Below are positions 61,248 to 64,000 of a DNA stretch of 64,000 nt, one piece after another; positions within the stretch are counted from its first letter, which is position 1, and every line of letters begins with the position of its first letter. A program made the translations under genes and the position numbers. A model generated the notes under the pieces. The model saw nothing but the letters and a program-made list of their open reading frames with translations. It was not told the origin of the DNA and made no database searches. The DNA is from Lobosporangium transversale (Eukaryota > Mortierellomycota > Mortierellomycetes > Mortierellales > Mortierellaceae): contig NW_019028989.1 in the NCBI RefSeq assembly GCF_002105155.1, forward strand, positions 806,001 to 870,000. Direction: 5' to 3'.

Positions 61248-61878
61248 AAGTAACGTTCATAATCTGTTTCTAGCTCTGCTGATATAAAAAAAAAAAATAA
61301 ATAAATAAAGAAAGAAGGCGTGAGACTGAGGCCATAGAGGGTCGGCGTACGGCTCTAAGCAAATGGGATACATAATGGGTCCTTTGCTCAGAAGCACTCC
61401 TACTCTCTTAGAGGGTGTTGGTATTGCGTTTTATTGAATCCATCTTTTTTTTTTTTCTAAAGGGGTTACGGGGACAAGAGACAGGAACGCCGAGAAAGTA
61501 AATGAGTGAGTGGGAAGGAGAGCTTACTCGGTTTAGAAGGGTTTGGAAAGGTGTTGGGTGTAGCAATGAAGAAGGAAGAAAAGGAATGCATGAATGCATG
61601 AGACATTTTTTTTTTTTTTTTTTTTTCCCAGTATAGCCTGGGAGGTATTTGCAGAGGTTACAAGCAGGATTACAATTGGTGCGAAAACACAGTCACATAT
61701 ATACTTATTGAATACAAATTTTGTAATTTAAATTGTTAAGATTTCATTTTGTAATCCGATTACAGCAAACTACCGTTTCAGTAATAAAAAGATTTGCTGA
61801 TTTAGATCATTTAAGCTTTGACACGGAAAAAATACACATTCCCTTGTGTCAGGGAGACACATAAAACAAGAAGAATCG

Positions 61879-61959
61879 CGACAACAGCAGGATTTGAACC
61901 TGCGCGGGAGAACCCATGAGATTTCTAGTCTCACGCCTTAACCGCTCGGCCATGTTGTC
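61879..61959 (-). tRNA. tRNA-Ser (anticodon AGA)
   Basis: Read on -, the acceptor GACAACA pairs fully with TGTTGTC, followed by G as discriminator. The D arm is GCCGAGCGGTTAAGGC. The anticodon stem TGAGA/TCTCA encloses CTAGAAA, giving anticodon AGA. A long variable arm (TGGGTTCTCCCGCG) and a T arm GCAGG-TTCAAAT-CCTGC follow. The long variable arm and AGA anticodon fit serine. There is no intron. Inserted elements often lie near tRNA genes in fungi; here the Crypton gene's upstream end is about 630 bp away. Confidence 0.97.
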
Positions 61960-62482
61960 TCAGTTATAAATGTGTCGTAGAGCATCTACTAGTGATCTCT
62001 GAAAACTAGTAGGTAATGATGAAAAATGAAGAATTGGGCAAGAGCCTCGTGGTTTTGGGATACGATAGTGATCCTAAGTAATGCTTTGAATGATTTTGAG
62101 GATGCTGCAAAAGGGCATCGATAATAAGAAGAGAGATGCCGTTTTTGCAGTGAAGGAAAAAGCTACTTAAATACTATTTAAAAATGGTAGAAAATAGGAT
62201 GATAGGAAATAAATAAATTGAAAGGAAATACATATTTAGGTAAATGAATAGGCGTCATTTACGACATAAAGAGTGGTCTCTTAATAATATATATATAGAA
62301 AAAATATGATAGCCACACATCAAGGATTACAAGTTTATAAGCCACTGACCTTTGTTATTTGAAAAAATAATAATAAAAGAATAAAATAAAAGTGTCGTGT
62401 CTAATTTAGAGACTCATACCAGCGATATCTCTTTTAGAGAGGTTACATGACCTCGTGTTATCAAAAAAATCTCTTTTAGAGA

Positions 62483-62545
62483 GGTTTTGTCAATTATAAG
62501 CTCATCTATCAAATAAACCATTTGTAATTGATAACGGACAAACCA
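62483..62545. repeat. short hairpin related to the 10.2-kb hairpin
   Basis: GGTTTTGTCAATTATAA faces, imperfectly, the complement of TTGTAATTGATAACGGACAA. Its core, TCAATTATAAG then TAAACCATTT, matches the middle of the hairpin at 10,235-10,331. The outer arms differ. This may be a diverged second copy. Confidence 0.4.
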
Positions 62546-62936
62546 AAAATGACATCGGTATAAGTCTCACTAGATTCTTTATGCATTTATGGAACTAACA
62601 TCCAAATAAACATGGTTCCCGTTATCAAAAAAATAAATAAATAAATAAATAAAAGTGTCACCAAGTTCTTTAAAACAATCTTTTGCAAGCACGACCCAAG
62701 GGAGCTCAATGCACTCTATGTCTTCAATGAAGACGAGAAATTAAAACAACCTTAGGACTTCAATAATGTTGGTATGAAAATAAAGCCTGTAACACTTGAC
62801 ACTTTTATTTGCCATTTTCATTAGTAGTGTGGCTATCATTACGTCAATGATCTTGGGTCGAGCATCAAGGAAGGGCTTCCGCAAAGTATATCTGATAGGA
62901 ACATTCCCCACATTGGACGAAGTGTTCGCTGTCCTC

Positions 62937-64000
62937 TTACCACAGGTTGTACTTTGAGTCTAAATCGCCCTCAGCTGGGGCATCCAGATCCACATATGAT
63001 TTAACCTTGCGAGGATCAGACATCCTACTGTGTAAGCATTGTTGATCAAATGGGTAGATACGTTCATCAGTCATGCGAACTGATATGAACCATTTTCACT
63101 ATTATACAATGCCATATGCTTGAATGTATGCATGTCCTTACCTTCTGGGGTCGAGCATCATTGATGGTGGACGGGCGGGGATAAGATCCGGCCCTCTAAG
63201 CTTTGATTTGTCGCCTGCATCATCCTTCGAGCCGCCACGCTTGGGTAAGTCAAAGCCAATGCGAGGAATCTGATCCATAGGCGACCCTGCCATTGCTCCA
63301 GCAGTTGCAAAAGAGGGTGGCATGAAGCCGGGAGGGAATCCTGGCATAGGTGATACTCCTGGGTTCATGAAGGGCATGCCCATAGGATGACCACCCGACA
63401 TGAAGCCCATTTGCATAGGCGGTCCACCATACATGGGACCTGGCATATTGAATCCGAATCCAGCTGATGGTTGGGGCTGTTGTTGTTGTGCAGATGGGTT
63501 GATATGATTGGGGTCCAATATGTAGTTGTTGAAAAGTTGAATCTATAGAATCAAAGTAATATGATAATATAAGAATGCCCATTCAGCTCAGTGCTTTTGA
63601 ATCAATACACCAGAGATAGACAACGAATCCAACTATGCTATTTGACTATTTTCATCACTCAACATACGTTGTTTTCAACCGATTTGATTTCCTCTGGATG
63701 TTTAGTGCGAATGTGCTTGTGTACAAATTCTTCACCACGGAACGGCTTCGTGCAAATTTTGCAGCGCCATTTTGTGGGTTCATCCTGCTGTGTCTTGCCC
63801 TGCAAAAACTTCAGAACACCCCTGCACAAATTCAAATGAAGGAGTAAAAAACATTAGAGCCATGTCATTAAGCCTATATTCATAACAGCTTTTTTAAACT
63901 TTTGTTGCTTCGAAACCAAAGTCATACTTCTCGAGTGATTTTCCTCCAAGTTTAACAATCTCCTCATCCGTGGGAGGTTTAAGCTTCAGGTTAAGCTTCT
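62937..64000 (-). CDS. ARS2/Serrate RNA-processing factor, 3' part (runs off the window)
   Basis: ARS2 (Serrate in plants) links the nuclear cap-binding complex to RNA processing, decay and export. Partial model: complement(join(62937..63024, 63142..63542, 63668..63821, 63928..>64000)), in frame; the N-terminal portion lies beyond 64,000. Visible: KLNLKLKPPTDEEIVKLGGK, then SLEKGVLKFLQGKTQQDEPT. The family's C2H2-type zinc finger follows (KWRCKICTKPFRGEEFVHKH, then IRTKHPEEIKSVENN), then IQLFNNYILDPNH. A Gly/Met/Pro-rich segment (GPMYGGPPMQMGF) precedes the conserved end, DPRKVKSYVDLDAPAEGD. The zinc finger followed by VxxFNNYxxDP and a DLDAP tail is the ARS2 pattern. The final residues rely on a stop that overlaps a possible donor (TGGTAAGAGG), so an extra 3' exon is not excluded. 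Confidence 0.92.

Larger units (their letters stand above)
61248..62936. other. intergenic with tRNA and hairpin, otherwise no gene
   Basis: Between the Crypton recombinase and ARS2, both on -. Apart from the tRNA (61,879-61,959) and a hairpin (62,483-62,545), I see A/T-rich DNA. There is a T-run at 61,606-61,627 and an AAAT array at 62,632-62,652. A duplicated ATCTCTTTTAGAGAGGTT occurs near 62,428 and 62,469. Confidence 0.55.

Overview
This window is nuclear DNA of an intron-rich, A/T-homopolymer-rich early-diverging fungus. The best guess is Mortierellaceae (Mortierella, Linnemannia or Podila type). Grounds: several short GT-AG introns per gene, a VTC polyphosphate polymerase, a Crypton tyrosine recombinase, and a family of proteins with a 'PRLF..P / CECG / EFF-YG' module that I associate from memory with Mortierella. 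The genus is an inference. Exon borders below were worked out by hand from splice signals, and every multi-exon model listed keeps its reading frame.

Layout. 2.4-6.7 kb: a CSC1/OSCA-type channel on +. 7.3-9.5 kb: a Ser/Thr-Pro-rich protein of unknown role on -. 11.2-12.6 kb: a SAP-domain Tho1/SARNP-like protein on -. 12.6-24.2 kb is the accessory region. It holds a GC-rich patch full of stem-loops, a 6.5-kb unit bounded by 842/843-bp near-identical inverted repeats around an LRR gene, and then a decayed gene joining an XPG/FEN1-type PIN nuclease to a Fanzor (eukaryotic TnpB) nuclease. 24.6-25.2 kb: a small membrane protein on +. 25.8-27.5 kb: the RNase P/MRP subunit Rpp30/Rpp1 on -, divergent from tubulin cofactor D on + (28.2-33.4 kb). 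33.8-37.7 kb: an LRR protein with an F-box-like tail on -. 40.3-41.8 kb: an Apd1/Aim32-type [2Fe-2S] protein on +, convergent with MYG1 on -. 43.6-51.2 kb: a Mit1/CHD-like chromatin remodeller on -. 53.8-56.4 kb: a Vtc4-like SPX-TTM-VTC1 polyphosphate polymerase on -. 58.2-58.9 kb: an unrecognised small protein on +, tail-to-tail with a Crypton recombinase (59.0-61.2 kb, -). 61.9 kb: tRNA-Ser(AGA) on -. 62.9 kb to the edge: the 3' half of ARS2/Serrate on -.

Most genes are unrelated housekeeping genes (RNA processing, tubulin folding, chromatin, phosphate storage). The two accessory blocks (12.6-24.2 kb and 58-62.5 kb) look like sites of mobile-element activity. The most notable item is the PIN-Fanzor fusion relic at 22,310-24,185, followed by the inverted-repeat unit beside it.
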